Of a stretch of 53,776 nucleotides of DNA, positions 38,286-45,841 are shown one piece after another (the first letter of the stretch is position 1; each line of letters begins with the position of its first letter). The notes beneath the pieces were generated by a model. The model was not told the DNA's origin and searched no databases. It saw nothing but the letters and a program-made list of their open reading frames with translations. The stretch comes from Burkholderiaceae bacterium (GTDB lineage Bacteria > Pseudomonadota > Gammaproteobacteria > Burkholderiales > Burkholderiaceae_E): the NCBI GenBank assembly GCA_024637155.1, contig JAGXFR010000031.1:1-53776 (forward strand), in the 5' to 3' direction. The translations under genes and the position numbers were made by a program.

Positions 38286-38361
38286 TGGTGCCGGTGAGAG
38301 GAGTCGAACCCCCGACCTTCGCATTACGAATGCGCTGCTCTACCAACTGAGCTACACCGGC
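38286..38361 (-). tRNA. tRNA-Thr, anticodon CGT
   Basis: The 76-base cloverleaf starts GCCGGTGTAGCTCAGTTGG and ends CACCGGCACCA, with CCA encoded. The acceptor stem GCCGGTG/CACCGGC is perfect. The anticodon loop TTCGTAA holds CGT, reading ACG codons, and the T-arm has GGTTCGACTCC. It is very similar in layout to E. coli thrW. It stands alone on the minus strand with a terminator just downstream. Confidence 0.97.
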
Positions 38362-38380
38362 TGAACCGGGCGCGATTGTA

Positions 38381-39382
38381 TCAGAGGGGGCTCTCGGGCG
38401 CTCTCGTGCCCAGCGTGCGCAGGCAGTCCGAAACGCCGGGGTAGCGCAGGTGCACGCGCAGTTCGGCGAGCATGCGGCGGTTCGTCAGCCGGCGCGATTC
38501 GCGCATGAACGACCACATCATCGGCGAGACGGCGGCGCGGACCTGGTCGCGCGGGAGGCGCACCGCGCGGGGCACACCGGTGGCGTCGGCGACCTGATCG
38601 AACCACTCGCCCATCTTCAGGTGGACCGAGTCGCTCGCGTGGTAGATGCGATTCGCCGCGCCGCGAAACAACGCGAGCCACGCGATCATCGCGAGGTCGT
38701 CGGCGTGGATGTGGTTGGTGTAGCCGTCCTCGTCCGCGCGGATCGCGGGCAGCCCGCTCTGCAGTCGCTGCACGGGCAGACGCTCGGCGGCGTAGATGCC
38801 CGGGACGCGCAGGATCATGCCCCGCGCGACGCCGCGGCGCGCCAGCGTGCGCACGCGGCGCTCGGCGTCGACGCGGCTGCGCGCGCGTGCGCTCGCCGGA
38901 GCGACCGGACGGGTTTCATCGATCAGCTTCCCCGCACAGTCGCCGTAGACGCCGCTGGTGCTCGCGTAGACGAGGCGCGGCGCGAAGGCGCAGACACCTG
39001 CTGCGCCCGCCGTGCCGGGCGTGCGCGCAATCCCCCGGCGCAGCGCGGCGGCCCCCAGCGCGGCGGCGAATCCGCGCATGCACCGGTCCTCCTCTCCCGC
39101 GTTCGGAGGCGGTGCGAGGTAGATCGTGTGGCGTCCCTGCGCGGCGAGCCGCGCGCGATCGCGGGCCACCTCCAGGTCGCAGCGCAGCGGCCGTGCGCCG
39201 AGCGCGCGAATCGCCTCGAGCTGCGCGTCCCGGCGGGCGCTCGCCGTCACGCCGATCCGGTCCCCGTGGCGCACGATGCGCTGCGCGATCAGTCGCAGGC
39301 CGATGTCGCCGCAGCCGGCGATCACGACGCGCAGGCGCCGGAATCGGCGCGGCAGGGACTTGTTGTAGGTGGACAGGGGCAT
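38381..39382 (-). CDS. NAD-dependent epimerase/dehydratase-family (SDR) protein
   Basis: This 333-residue protein starts a Rossmann domain at VVIAGCGDIGLRL (residues about 19-31). It has the extended-SDR segment LVYASTSGVYGD and a C-terminal region with GYTNHIHADDLA and YHASDSVHLKMGEW, resembling YeeZ-type proteins of unknown substrate. The catalytic Tyr-x-x-x-Lys pair is not intact: the Tyr of GVYGDCAGK has Lys five positions later. It is transcribed away from the ferredoxin reductase gene. A -10-like box for that gene lies within 12 bases of its start codon. Confidence 0.82.
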   Translation of the reverse strand: MPLSTYNKSLPRRFRRLRVVIAGCGDIGLRLIAQRIVRHGDRIGVTASARRDAQLEAIRALGARPLRCDLEVARDRARLAAQGRHTIYLAPPPNAGEEDRCMRGFAAALGAAALRRGIARTPGTAGAAGVCAFAPRLVYASTSGVYGDCAGKLIDETRPVAPASARARSRVDAERRVRTLARRGVARGMILRVPGIYAAERLPVQRLQSGLPAIRADEDGYTNHIHADDLAMIAWLALFRGAANRIYHASDSVHLKMGEWFDQVADATGVPRAVRLPRDQVRAAVSPMMWSFMRESRRLTNRRMLAELRVHLRYPGVSDCLRTLGTRAPESPL

Positions 39383-39393
39383 CGGGCGATAAT
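39363..39393 (+). promoter_or_regulatory. Possible promoter of the 2Fe-2S reductase gene
   Basis: TTGTAG (39363-39368) and GATAAT (39388-39393) are 19 bases apart, slightly long, and end 36 bases before the ATG at 39430. The -35 box lies inside the first codons of the divergent epimerase gene. Confidence 0.35.
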
Positions 39394-39429
39394 GGGCGAG
39401 ACCGGGAAATCAGGGAGCAACGACCGTCC

Positions 39430-40485
39430 ATGAGCGCGCCTCCGAGCTACACCATCGAACTCGCACCCAGTGGGAAACAGTTTACGGCCAATGCCGGTGA
39501 GACCATCCTCGAAGCGGGGTTGCGCCAGCATCTGGTGCTTCCCTACGGATGCCGCGACGGCGCGTGCGGAACGTGCAAGGCGAGGATTCTTGCCGGGACA
39601 CTGGAGCAGGGCGCACACGGCGAGAACGCGCTCTCGGCCGAAGAGGCCGCGCAGGGGTACGCATTGCTGTGCGGCGCGAAGCCCACGTCGGACCTGCGCA
39701 TCCGGGCGCGGGTTCTCGAGGCCGTCGCCGACATCACGGTGCGCAAGATGCCGAGCCGCATCGCCGCGATCGAACACGTGGCGCCGGATGTCGCGGTCCT
39801 GCGGCTCAAGCTGCCGGCCAGCGAGCGGTTGGACTTCCTTGCCGGCCAGTACATCGAACTGATCCTCCGGGACGGCACGCGCCGACCCTATTCGATGGCC
39901 GTCGCGCCGGAACATGCCGAGCAGCTCGAACTGCATATCCGGCACATGCCGGGAGGGCGATTCACCGATGCGCTCTTCGGACGCAGTGAGCCTGCGGTGC
40001 GCGAGCGCGACATCCTGCGCTTCGAAGGGCCGCTGGGCACGTTCTTCCTGCGCGAGGACAGCGAGCGAGCGATCGTGTTCGTCGCGAGCGGCACGGGTTT
40101 TGCGCCGATCAAGGCGATCATCGAGCACGCGCGCGAGGCCGGAATCCGGCGGCCGATGACGCTCTACTGGGGTGGTCGCCGGCCGGCGGACCTCTACATG
40201 GATGCGCTGTGCCGAAGGTGGGACGCGGAGAATGCCGGCTTCGCTTACGTGCCGGTGATTTCCGACGCGCTGCCCGAGGACCACTGGAGCGGTCGCACCG
40301 GATTCGTCCACCATGCGGTAATGGAGGATTTCCCCGACCTTTCGGGGCACCAGGTCTATGCCTGTGGCGCGCCGATCGTGGTCGATGCCGCGCGACGCGA
40401 TTTCACGGCATCGTGCGGCCTGTCGCCCGAGGAGTTCTACGCCGACTCGTTCACCACCGAGGCGGACACCGGTCGGATGGAGTAG
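39430..40485 (+). CDS. 2Fe-2S ferredoxin-flavin NAD(P)H reductase (CDP-6-deoxyglucoseen reductase-like)
   Basis: This 351-residue protein has an N-terminal plant-type ferredoxin domain with cluster ligands Cys41, Cys46, Cys49 and Cys81 (YGCRDGACGTCK and LLCG). It is followed by a ferredoxin-reductase module: flavin-binding RRPYSMAVAP and the NAD-binding motif ASGTGFAPIKAI, with YACGAPIVVDAA near the end. It should pass electrons from NAD(P)H through flavin to the 2Fe-2S cluster and an unknown acceptor. Betaproteobacteria often carry such a gene outside any sugar pathway, so the annotated sugar role is doubtful. ATG 39430 begins the conserved domain. Confidence 0.87.
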   Translation: MSAPPSYTIELAPSGKQFTANAGETILEAGLRQHLVLPYGCRDGACGTCKARILAGTLEQGAHGENALSAEEAAQGYALLCGAKPTSDLRIRARVLEAVADITVRKMPSRIAAIEHVAPDVAVLRLKLPASERLDFLAGQYIELILRDGTRRPYSMAVAPEHAEQLELHIRHMPGGRFTDALFGRSEPAVRERDILRFEGPLGTFFLREDSERAIVFVASGTGFAPIKAIIEHAREAGIRRPMTLYWGGRRPADLYMDALCRRWDAENAGFAYVPVISDALPEDHWSGRTGFVHHAVMEDFPDLSGHQVYACGAPIVVDAARRDFTASCGLSPEEFYADSFTTEADTGRME

Positions 40486-40560
40486 CCGTCAGCGGCTGAG
40501 GTACGATCGGGGACGAATCACGAGAGCGTATTCCGCATTCATTTCTCAAAGGGAGACAAC

Positions 40561-40857
40561 ATGGCTGACCAGGAACACGAAAAGACCCCGCTGGAACTCA
40601 TGCAGGACACGCTCGCCCAGTTGAAGGAGATGGCGCACTACGCGCAGGGCAACATCGAGAAGCTGGCAACGCTCTGGCTGACGGTGAGCGAGAGCAAGTC
40701 GCAGAAGAAGTACGAGGACGGCGTCGATGAGGTTCTCAAGCAGCAGAACCGCTTCCAGGAAGCGGTCGCAGCGCTGATCGAGGAGTACGAGCGCGACGCG
40801 GCGCAGCTCAAGGCCGAGGCGGACAAGGCAGCCGCCGACGCAGCCGGCGAGGCCTGA
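40561..40857 (+). CDS. Uncharacterised small helical protein
   Basis: This 98-residue protein is rich in Glu, Lys, Gln and Ala, has no signal peptide or membrane segment, and looks almost wholly alpha-helical, with coiled-coil potential in the last 50 residues ending in an Ala-rich tail. AGGGAG lies 8 bases before ATG 40561, and composition is that of a normal gene here. I recognise no family. It is convergent with livF, with a short hairpin (40868-40893) between. Confidence 0.7.
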   Translation: MADQEHEKTPLELMQDTLAQLKEMAHYAQGNIEKLATLWLTVSESKSQKKYEDGVDEVLKQQNRFQEAVAALIEEYERDAAQLKAEADKAAADAAGEA

Positions 40858-40867
40858 TTCCGCGCCA

Positions 40868-40893
40868 CGGCGCCGAAGAAGACTCCGGCGCCG
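40868..40893. other. Hairpin between convergent genes
   Basis: CGGCGCCG (40868-40875) pairs with CGGCGCCG (40886-40893) around a 10-base loop. It is placed where a bidirectional terminator for the small helical gene and livF would lie, but it lacks T-runs. Confidence 0.35.
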
Positions 40894-40906
40894 CGGGTGC
40901 AGCGCG

Positions 40907-41635
40907 TCATTGCGCGGCGGCTTCGCCCAGGTAGGCGGCGCGCACGCGCGGGTCGGCGAGCATTTCCTTGGCCTCGCCCGAGATCGTCACCAACCCGGAA
41001 TCCATCACGTAGGCGCGATCGGCCGACTCGAGCGCAAGCCGCGCGTTCTGTTCCACGAGAAGCATCGTCGTGCCCTCGCTCGAGATCGCGCGCACGACTT
41101 CGAAGACCTTTTCCACCATCAGCGGCGAGAGACCCATCGACGGCTCGTCGAGGAGCAGCAGGCGCGGGCGCGACATCAGGCCGCGGGCCATCGCCAGCAT
41201 CTGCTGTTCGCCGCCCGAGAGCGTTCCCGCCATCTGCGACGCACGTTCCTTGAGACGCGGGAAGATTCCAAACATCTTGTCGACGTCGGCGGCGATGCCG
41301 GCACGGTCGTTGCGGCAGAAGGCCCCCATCAGCAGATTCTCGCTGATCGACATCCGCGCGAACACGCCGCGACCCTCGGGCACCATCGCCAGGCCGCGTC
41401 CGGCCAGCGTGTGGGCGCCCGCCGTGCGGACCGATTCGCCATCGAAGACCACGTCTCCGTCGGCCATCTCCAGCATTCCCGTGATCGCCTTGAGCGTAGA
41501 GGTCTTGCCCGCGCCGTTGGCGCCGATCAGCGCGACGAGTTCGCCCTTGTGCACCTCGAGGTCGATCCCCTTGACGGCCTGAATCCCGCCGTAGGCGACT
41601 CGCAGTCCGCTGACCTTCAACAGGGCATCAGACAT
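40907..41635 (-). CDS. livF: Branched-chain amino acid-type ABC transporter ATP-binding protein LivF
   Basis: This 242-residue ATPase has Walker A GANGAGKTS (about 38-46), the signature LSGGEQQMLAMARGLM and Walker B LLLLDEPSMGLSP, the last being typical of LivF. It is the final gene of livHMGF, and its start overlaps the livG end by 8 bases. Such systems import branched-chain amino acids, other hydrophobic amino acids, urea or aromatic acids. Confidence 0.93.
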   Translation of the reverse strand: MSDALLKVSGLRVAYGGIQAVKGIDLEVHKGELVALIGANGAGKTSTLKAITGMLEMADGDVVFDGESVRTAGAHTLAGRGLAMVPEGRGVFARMSISENLLMGAFCRNDRAGIAADVDKMFGIFPRLKERASQMAGTLSGGEQQMLAMARGLMSRPRLLLLDEPSMGLSPLMVEKVFEVVRAISSEGTTMLLVEQNARLALESADRAYVMDSGLVTISGEAKEMLADPRVRAAYLGEAAAQ

Positions 41636-42407
41636 GTCCGGCTCCCAGGTAGGCCTCGATCACGGCCTTGTTTCGCTGCACGTCGACCGGCAGCCCCTCG
41701 GCGATCTGCTTTCCGTAGTCGAGCACGGTCACGCGGTCGCACAGGCCCATCACCAGCTTCACATCATGCTCGATGAGCAGGATGGTCTTGCCGTCGGCAC
41801 AGATGTTCTTGAGCAGTTCCCGCAGCCCCATTTTTTCCGTGGCGTTCATGCCGGCGGCCGGCTCGTCGAGTGCCAGCAGCTTGGGGTCGGTGGCCAGTGC
41901 GCGAGCGATCTCGAGTCGGCGCTGGTCGCCGTAGGAGAGGGTACGGGCCTGATAGTTGCTGAAGGCCGACAGCCCGACGTAGGCCATCAGTTCCAGCGCG
42001 CGCGCCCGAATCGCCTTCTCCTCGCGTTTTTCGGTAGCGGTCTTGAAGATGGCTCCGAACACCCCCGACTGTGCACGAACATGCCGCCCAACCATCACGT
42101 TCTCAAGCGCCGTCATCTCGTTGAAGAGCCGGATGTTCTGGAAGGTGCGGGCGATCCCGGCCTCCGCGACCTTGTGCACCTCGGTGGGCCGGAACGCCTT
42201 GCCGTCGAGAACGAAACTGCCCGAGTCGGGCGTGTAGAGCCCGGTGATCACGTTGAAAAACGTGGTCTTGCCGGCGCCGTTGGGTCCGATCAGCCCGTAG
42301 ACCTGGCCTCGCTCGATTTCGATGCTGATGTCCGACAGCGCCTGCAAGCCGCCGAAGCGCTTGTTGACGCCCTTGACGGAGAGCAGGAGGTCGCGGTTAT
42401 CGCTCAT
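41628..42407 (-). CDS. livG: Branched-chain amino acid-type ABC transporter ATP-binding protein LivG
   Basis: This 259-residue ATPase has Walker A GPNGAGKTT, the LivG-type ARTFQNIRLF segment, signature LSYGDQRRLEIARAL and Walker B LLALDEPAAGMN. ATG 42407 was chosen because AGGAGG precedes it at normal distance and it begins MSDNRDLLLSV; the frame extends 13 codons upstream into the livM-livG gap. It works with LivF under LivH and LivM. Confidence 0.93.
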   Translation of the reverse strand: MSDNRDLLLSVKGVNKRFGGLQALSDISIEIERGQVYGLIGPNGAGKTTFFNVITGLYTPDSGSFVLDGKAFRPTEVHKVAEAGIARTFQNIRLFNEMTALENVMVGRHVRAQSGVFGAIFKTATEKREEKAIRARALELMAYVGLSAFSNYQARTLSYGDQRRLEIARALATDPKLLALDEPAAGMNATEKMGLRELLKNICADGKTILLIEHDVKLVMGLCDRVTVLDYGKQIAEGLPVDVQRNKAVIEAYLGAGHV

Positions 42408-42420
42408 CGTCGCGCCCTCC

Positions 42421-43581
42421 TCACGCTGCTTTCGCCGTGCCGGCATCGGGCGCAGCAGGCGTCGCCGGGGCGCCAGCGCGTGTCTTCACGCCGTGCTGCG
42501 GTGCGGGCCACAGCCCCTTGGGCCGGTAGAGCATGATCAGCACCATTGCCATTCCGAAGAGAAGCATGCGCAGCGCCTCGGGCGGGACGAACTCGTAGCC
42601 GAAGATTGCCTCCTGGGCCGGCTTGGCCGCATAGCGCAAGACCTCGGGGATCGCATAGAGCATGATCGCGCCGAGGATCACCCCGGGGATGTGTCCCATC
42701 CCGCCGAGCACCACCATGGAGACGATGATGATCGATTCCATCAGGATGAAGCTCTCGGGGGAGACGAAGCCCTGGAAGGCGGCGAACATCGCGCCCGATA
42801 CGCCGCCGAAGGATGCGCCCATCGCGAACGCGAGCAGCTTCAGATTGCGCACGTTGATCCCCATCGCCTTCGCCGCCACCTCGTCTTCCCGGATCGCCAT
42901 CCACGCGCGCCCGATGCGCGAGTGCTGGAGCCGGATCGAAACGATGATCACCACCACCGCGAGGATCAGGAACAGGTAGTAGTAGAGCTGGACCGATTCC
43001 AATGTGAAACCGAATATTTCCAGCGGTTTCGAAAGCGGTACGCCGGCGATCGAGATCGGGTCGATGTTGGTGATTCCCTGCGGCCCGTTGGTGATGTTGT
43101 ATGGGGAATTCAGGTTGTTCAGGAAGATCCGCACGATCTCGCCGAAACCCAGCGTGACGATCGCCAGATAGTCGCCGCGCAGACGCAGCACCGGATAGCC
43201 CAAGAGCACGCCGAAGGACGCGGCCAGGCCCGCACCGAGCGGGACAATCATCCAGATCGACGAGTGCAGCCCATCCGGGAAGGTCATCCGGATCCACTCG
43301 AAATTCTCGTAGAGGTGCGGCGAGGAGAGCAGCGCGTACATGTACGCGCCGACCGCGTAGAAGGCGACGTAGCCCAGATCGAGCAGGCCGGCATATCCGA
43401 CGACGATGTTCAGGCCCAGGGCGAGCATGATGTAGAGCAGCGCGAAGTCGAGCATGCGCACCCATGCGTTGCCGGCCGTTCCCACGACCAGCGGCAGGAT
43501 GATGAGCGCGACGGCGAACAGCGCCGTTGCGATATACGCCACGCGGGGGTTGTTGGCGAGTGCGGGGAAGAAAAGTTTCAT
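42421..43581 (-). CDS. livM: Branched-chain amino acid-type ABC transporter permease LivM
   Basis: This 386-residue membrane protein has eight or more hydrophobic segments and the LivM motifs GLNIVVGYAGLLDLGYVAFYAVGAY (about 57-81), LRLRGDYLAIVTLGFGEI and SRIGRAWMAIREDE. A poly-Ala/Pro tail ends the protein. It follows livH by 16 bases and precedes livG by 13, so the four genes share a transcript. Confidence 0.94.
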   Translation of the reverse strand: MKLFFPALANNPRVAYIATALFAVALIILPLVVGTAGNAWVRMLDFALLYIMLALGLNIVVGYAGLLDLGYVAFYAVGAYMYALLSSPHLYENFEWIRMTFPDGLHSSIWMIVPLGAGLAASFGVLLGYPVLRLRGDYLAIVTLGFGEIVRIFLNNLNSPYNITNGPQGITNIDPISIAGVPLSKPLEIFGFTLESVQLYYYLFLILAVVVIIVSIRLQHSRIGRAWMAIREDEVAAKAMGINVRNLKLLAFAMGASFGGVSGAMFAAFQGFVSPESFILMESIIIVSMVVLGGMGHIPGVILGAIMLYAIPEVLRYAAKPAQEAIFGYEFVPPEALRMLLFGMAMVLIMLYRPKGLWPAPQHGVKTRAGAPATPAAPDAGTAKAA

Positions 43582-43597
43582 GGCCTGCGTCTCCCCG

Positions 43598-44530
43598 TCA
43601 GGCCCGGTCAGCGACCCGTTCGCCCATGATCCCCGAGGGCCGGAACACCAGCACGATGATGAGCACCGCGAAGGCGAAGATGTCCTGGTAGTGGCTGCCG
43701 AGGAATCCGCCGGTCAGGTCGCCGATGTAGCCGGCACCCAGGCTCTCGATCAGGCCCAGCAGCAACCCGCCGAGCACCGCCCCGCCCAAGTTGCCGATGC
43801 CGCCGAGCACCGCCGCGGTGAAGGCCTTGAGACCCGGGAAGAAACCCATCGAAAACTGCGCGATGTTGTAGTTCAGCGCGACCAGCACGCCGGCAATCGC
43901 GGCTAGCGCGGCGCCGATCGCAAAGGTCGAGGCGATCACGCGGTTGGCGTTGACCCCCATCAGTCCGGCAATCTTGGGATTCTCCGCGGTCGCGCGCATC
44001 GCGCGACCCAGCTTGGTGCGGTTCACGAGAAGCAGCAGCCCGCTCATCACGATCGCCGCGACCACCAGGATCAGGATCTGCTTGGGCGCGAGGACGGCGC
44101 CGCCGATCAAGACCGGATCCGTGGGCATCAGATCGGGGAAGACGAGGGGGTTGGGCTTCCAGATGATCATCGCGAGGGTTTGCAGCACGATCGACAGTCC
44201 GATCGCAGTGATCAGGGGCGAGAGCCGTGGGGCGTTGCGCAGCGGCCGGTACGCGAGTCGCTCGATCGCCACGGACAGGGTGACGCAGACGGGAATCGCG
44301 GCGAACACGGCGATGAGCAACAGCACCGGACCCGGAAGACCGGTGCCCGCGAGCGCGTTGACGGCGGTCAGGCCGACCATCGCACCCACCATCAGCACTT
44401 CACCGTGGGTGAAATTGATCAGCTGCAGGATCCCGTAGACCATCGTGTAGCCGAGCGCGACCAGTGCGTAGACGCTGCCCAGCACCAGCCCGTTGAGGAT
44501 CTGCTGCAGGAGGATGTCGTAGTTGAACAA
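43598..44530 (-). CDS. livH: Branched-chain amino acid-type ABC transporter permease LivH
   Basis: This 310-residue permease begins with the family pattern LLQQILNGLVLGSVYALVALG and later has INFTHGEVLM, SKLGR-like TKLGRAMRATAENP and VLGGIGNLGGAVLGG. The start is TTG 44530: GGAGG lies 9 bases upstream (44544-44540) and no ATG lies in the frame before the conserved region. No gene for a periplasmic LivK binding protein is near, so it must be elsewhere or shared. Confidence 0.93.
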   Translation of the reverse strand: MFNYDILLQQILNGLVLGSVYALVALGYTMVYGILQLINFTHGEVLMVGAMVGLTAVNALAGTGLPGPVLLLIAVFAAIPVCVTLSVAIERLAYRPLRNAPRLSPLITAIGLSIVLQTLAMIIWKPNPLVFPDLMPTDPVLIGGAVLAPKQILILVVAAIVMSGLLLLVNRTKLGRAMRATAENPKIAGLMGVNANRVIASTFAIGAALAAIAGVLVALNYNIAQFSMGFFPGLKAFTAAVLGGIGNLGGAVLGGLLLGLIESLGAGYIGDLTGGFLGSHYQDIFAFAVLIIVLVFRPSGIMGERVADRA

Positions 44531-44750
44531 GTGCGGTCCCCTCCATCACCGACAGGCGATCGGCCGTGGCGGCTACTGGTTCGTTTTGCGCGGGGTTTTC
44601 ATGGACCCCGTTCGATTCGGCTTTGCATGGCCAGCCTTAGGATAGGCGACCGGGCGCAATCACGCACGATTGATCCGGCCTCCTGAGCCTTGAAACCATC
44701 CGTGAGGCGTGAATTCTAGCCAAAAAGCCGGCGAATCAGTGGCGACAGGC

Positions 44751-44776
44751 AAAAAAAGCCCCGGAGGTACCGGGGC
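44751..44776 (-). terminator. Strong rho-independent terminator upstream of livH
   Basis: On the minus strand GCCCCGG (44776-44770) pairs with CCGGGGC (44764-44758) around TACCT and is followed by seven T residues. It is about 240 bases past the cytochrome stop and on the same strand as livH, so it insulates livHMGF or ends an unrecognised short transcript. Confidence 0.85.
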
Positions 44777-44945
44777 AAACCAGCCAGGGATCGATGAACC
44801 GGAGTCGTTTGATGTCGCGGGACGGGAGTTCTTGAGCAGGACGATAGCGCGTGTCGGCGACCCGGGAAAGCGCGTCCGGCCCTGCGGTCAGAATGGTTGG
44901 ATGAACGGTTGCGAAGCGGCACGTCGGGCGCACGCTGAAATGCAA

Positions 44946-44967
44946 ACGGGCACCTTGCGGCGCCCGT
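44946..44967 (-). terminator. Terminator of the cytochrome c gene
   Basis: On the minus strand ACGGGCGCC pairs with GGTGCCCGT (one wobble) around GCAA and is followed by TTGCATTTC. It lies about 40 bases past the stop codon. Confidence 0.65.
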
Positions 44968-45006
44968 CTTGCAGCGCTTGCGCGCCGTCAGCCAGAGCCG
45001 CTTTCG

Positions 45007-45318
45007 CTACTTGAGCGAAAGGACCCACTTGGCCAGCGTCGCGGCTTCCGCGGCATTGACCTGCGGATTGGCGGGCATCGGAATCTGGCCCCAGACGCCG
45101 GCACCACCCTCGCGAATCTTCTTCGCGAGATTGTCGGGCGCGGCCTTGTCGGCAGCGTACTTCTTCGCGACGTCCTTGAAAGACGGGCCGACGAGCTTGG
45201 TGTCGACGGTGTGGCAGGCGAGGCAGTTCTTCGCCTTGGCGAGGTTCGCATCGGCAACGGCGGAGCCCGCAATGCCGGCCAGGGCGATCGCGACGGAAAT
45301 GACGATTGGGTTGCGCAT
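45007..45318 (-). CDS. Class I c-type cytochrome (c551/c552-like)
   Basis: This 103-residue periplasmic protein has a signal peptide (cleavage likely after Ala22 in SAVADAN). The heme site is Cys32-Leu-Ala-Cys35-His36 and the sixth ligand Met81 is in QIPMPANPQ. VGPSFKDVAKKY and the final WVLSLK helix are typical of the small cytochrome c551/c8 family. It shuttles electrons between respiratory complexes or to a reductase. It is monocistronic, with its own terminator downstream. Confidence 0.95.
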   Translation of the reverse strand: MRNPIVISVAIALAGIAGSAVADANLAKAKNCLACHTVDTKLVGPSFKDVAKKYAADKAAPDNLAKKIREGGAGVWGQIPMPANPQVNAAEAATLAKWVLSLK

Positions 45319-45568
45319 GGAGGTGGTTCCTCTGGTGTGAGATGGGGAAGAAGGATTTGCTGCAAATTATACGGATGTGTTCTCCAACGCGGGGCAGCGG
45401 ACTTGGGTTGACGGGGGAAAGACACGCCTCCGAGGCCTCGGGGACTCCGTTCGACAGACGCATTTCGACCGCTCGACCTGCGCGGCTCGGGCGCGGCCCC
45501 CTTCCTGCGGATAATGCGAACACGCTGGTTGTGCGCGGCGGGAACCGGTGCGAAGGGAGGGCGGAACG

Positions 45569-45823
45569 ATGTTCCTCGTCTGGATGGGTGTGGTGATGAT
45601 GCTGGCCAAGTGGCTCGAAATCGGGCCCGTGGCACAACTCGACTGGTGGTGGGTGTTGCTCCCGTTCGCGCTCGCCTTCGTCTGGTTCGAGTTCCTCGAG
45701 AAGCTCCTTGGCTTCGGCTCGAAGGAGCAGGGCGTCGTCGATGAGCAGGAACGCGCGGCCGAGCGCCGGGTCCAGAATCTGAAGGGCTTCCGGCCGAGCG
45801 CTCAACCGCCCAAGAAGAACTGA
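45569..45823 (+). CDS. Small Trp-rich membrane protein
   Basis: This 84-residue protein has two hydrophobic segments with the pattern AKWLEIGPVAQLDWWWVLLPF, then a charged tail with EQERAAERRVQNLKGF. It matches the small Trp-rich protein family (TIGR04438) known mainly from Betaproteobacteria; no function is established. ATG 45569 is the start that matches the family; GGAGGG lies about 11 bases upstream. It is convergent with ilvD, 18 bases apart. Confidence 0.85.
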   Translation: MFLVWMGVVMMLAKWLEIGPVAQLDWWWVLLPFALAFVWFEFLEKLLGFGSKEQGVVDEQERAAERRVQNLKGFRPSAQPPKKN

Positions 45824-45841
45824 ATCCGCCGCGGAGTCCCC

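Larger units (their letters stand above)
44531..45006. other. Non-coding region between livH and the cytochrome c gene
   Basis: No protein gene is apparent. On the minus strand it contains a terminator-like hairpin right after the cytochrome gene (44946-44967), a second strong terminator at 44751-44776, and then a TAGAAT box (44718-44713) that could be the livH -10 element, giving a leader of about 175 bases. The 170 bases between the two terminators might encode a small RNA, but no known RNA family is recognisable. Confidence 0.5.

Noticed and set aside
39430..40485. Role in CDP-dideoxy sugar synthesis
   Set aside because: The protein resembles that reductase, but no partner dehydrase or other nucleotide-sugar gene is nearby, so only a generic electron-transfer role is supported.
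40868..40893. Rho-independent terminator after livF
   Set aside because: The hairpin lacks a T-run on either strand, so it is listed only as a hairpin.
44716..44922. Small minus-strand frame between cytochrome c and livH
   Set aside because: It reads straight through a strong terminator and has an Arg/Pro-rich composition unlike neighbouring proteins.
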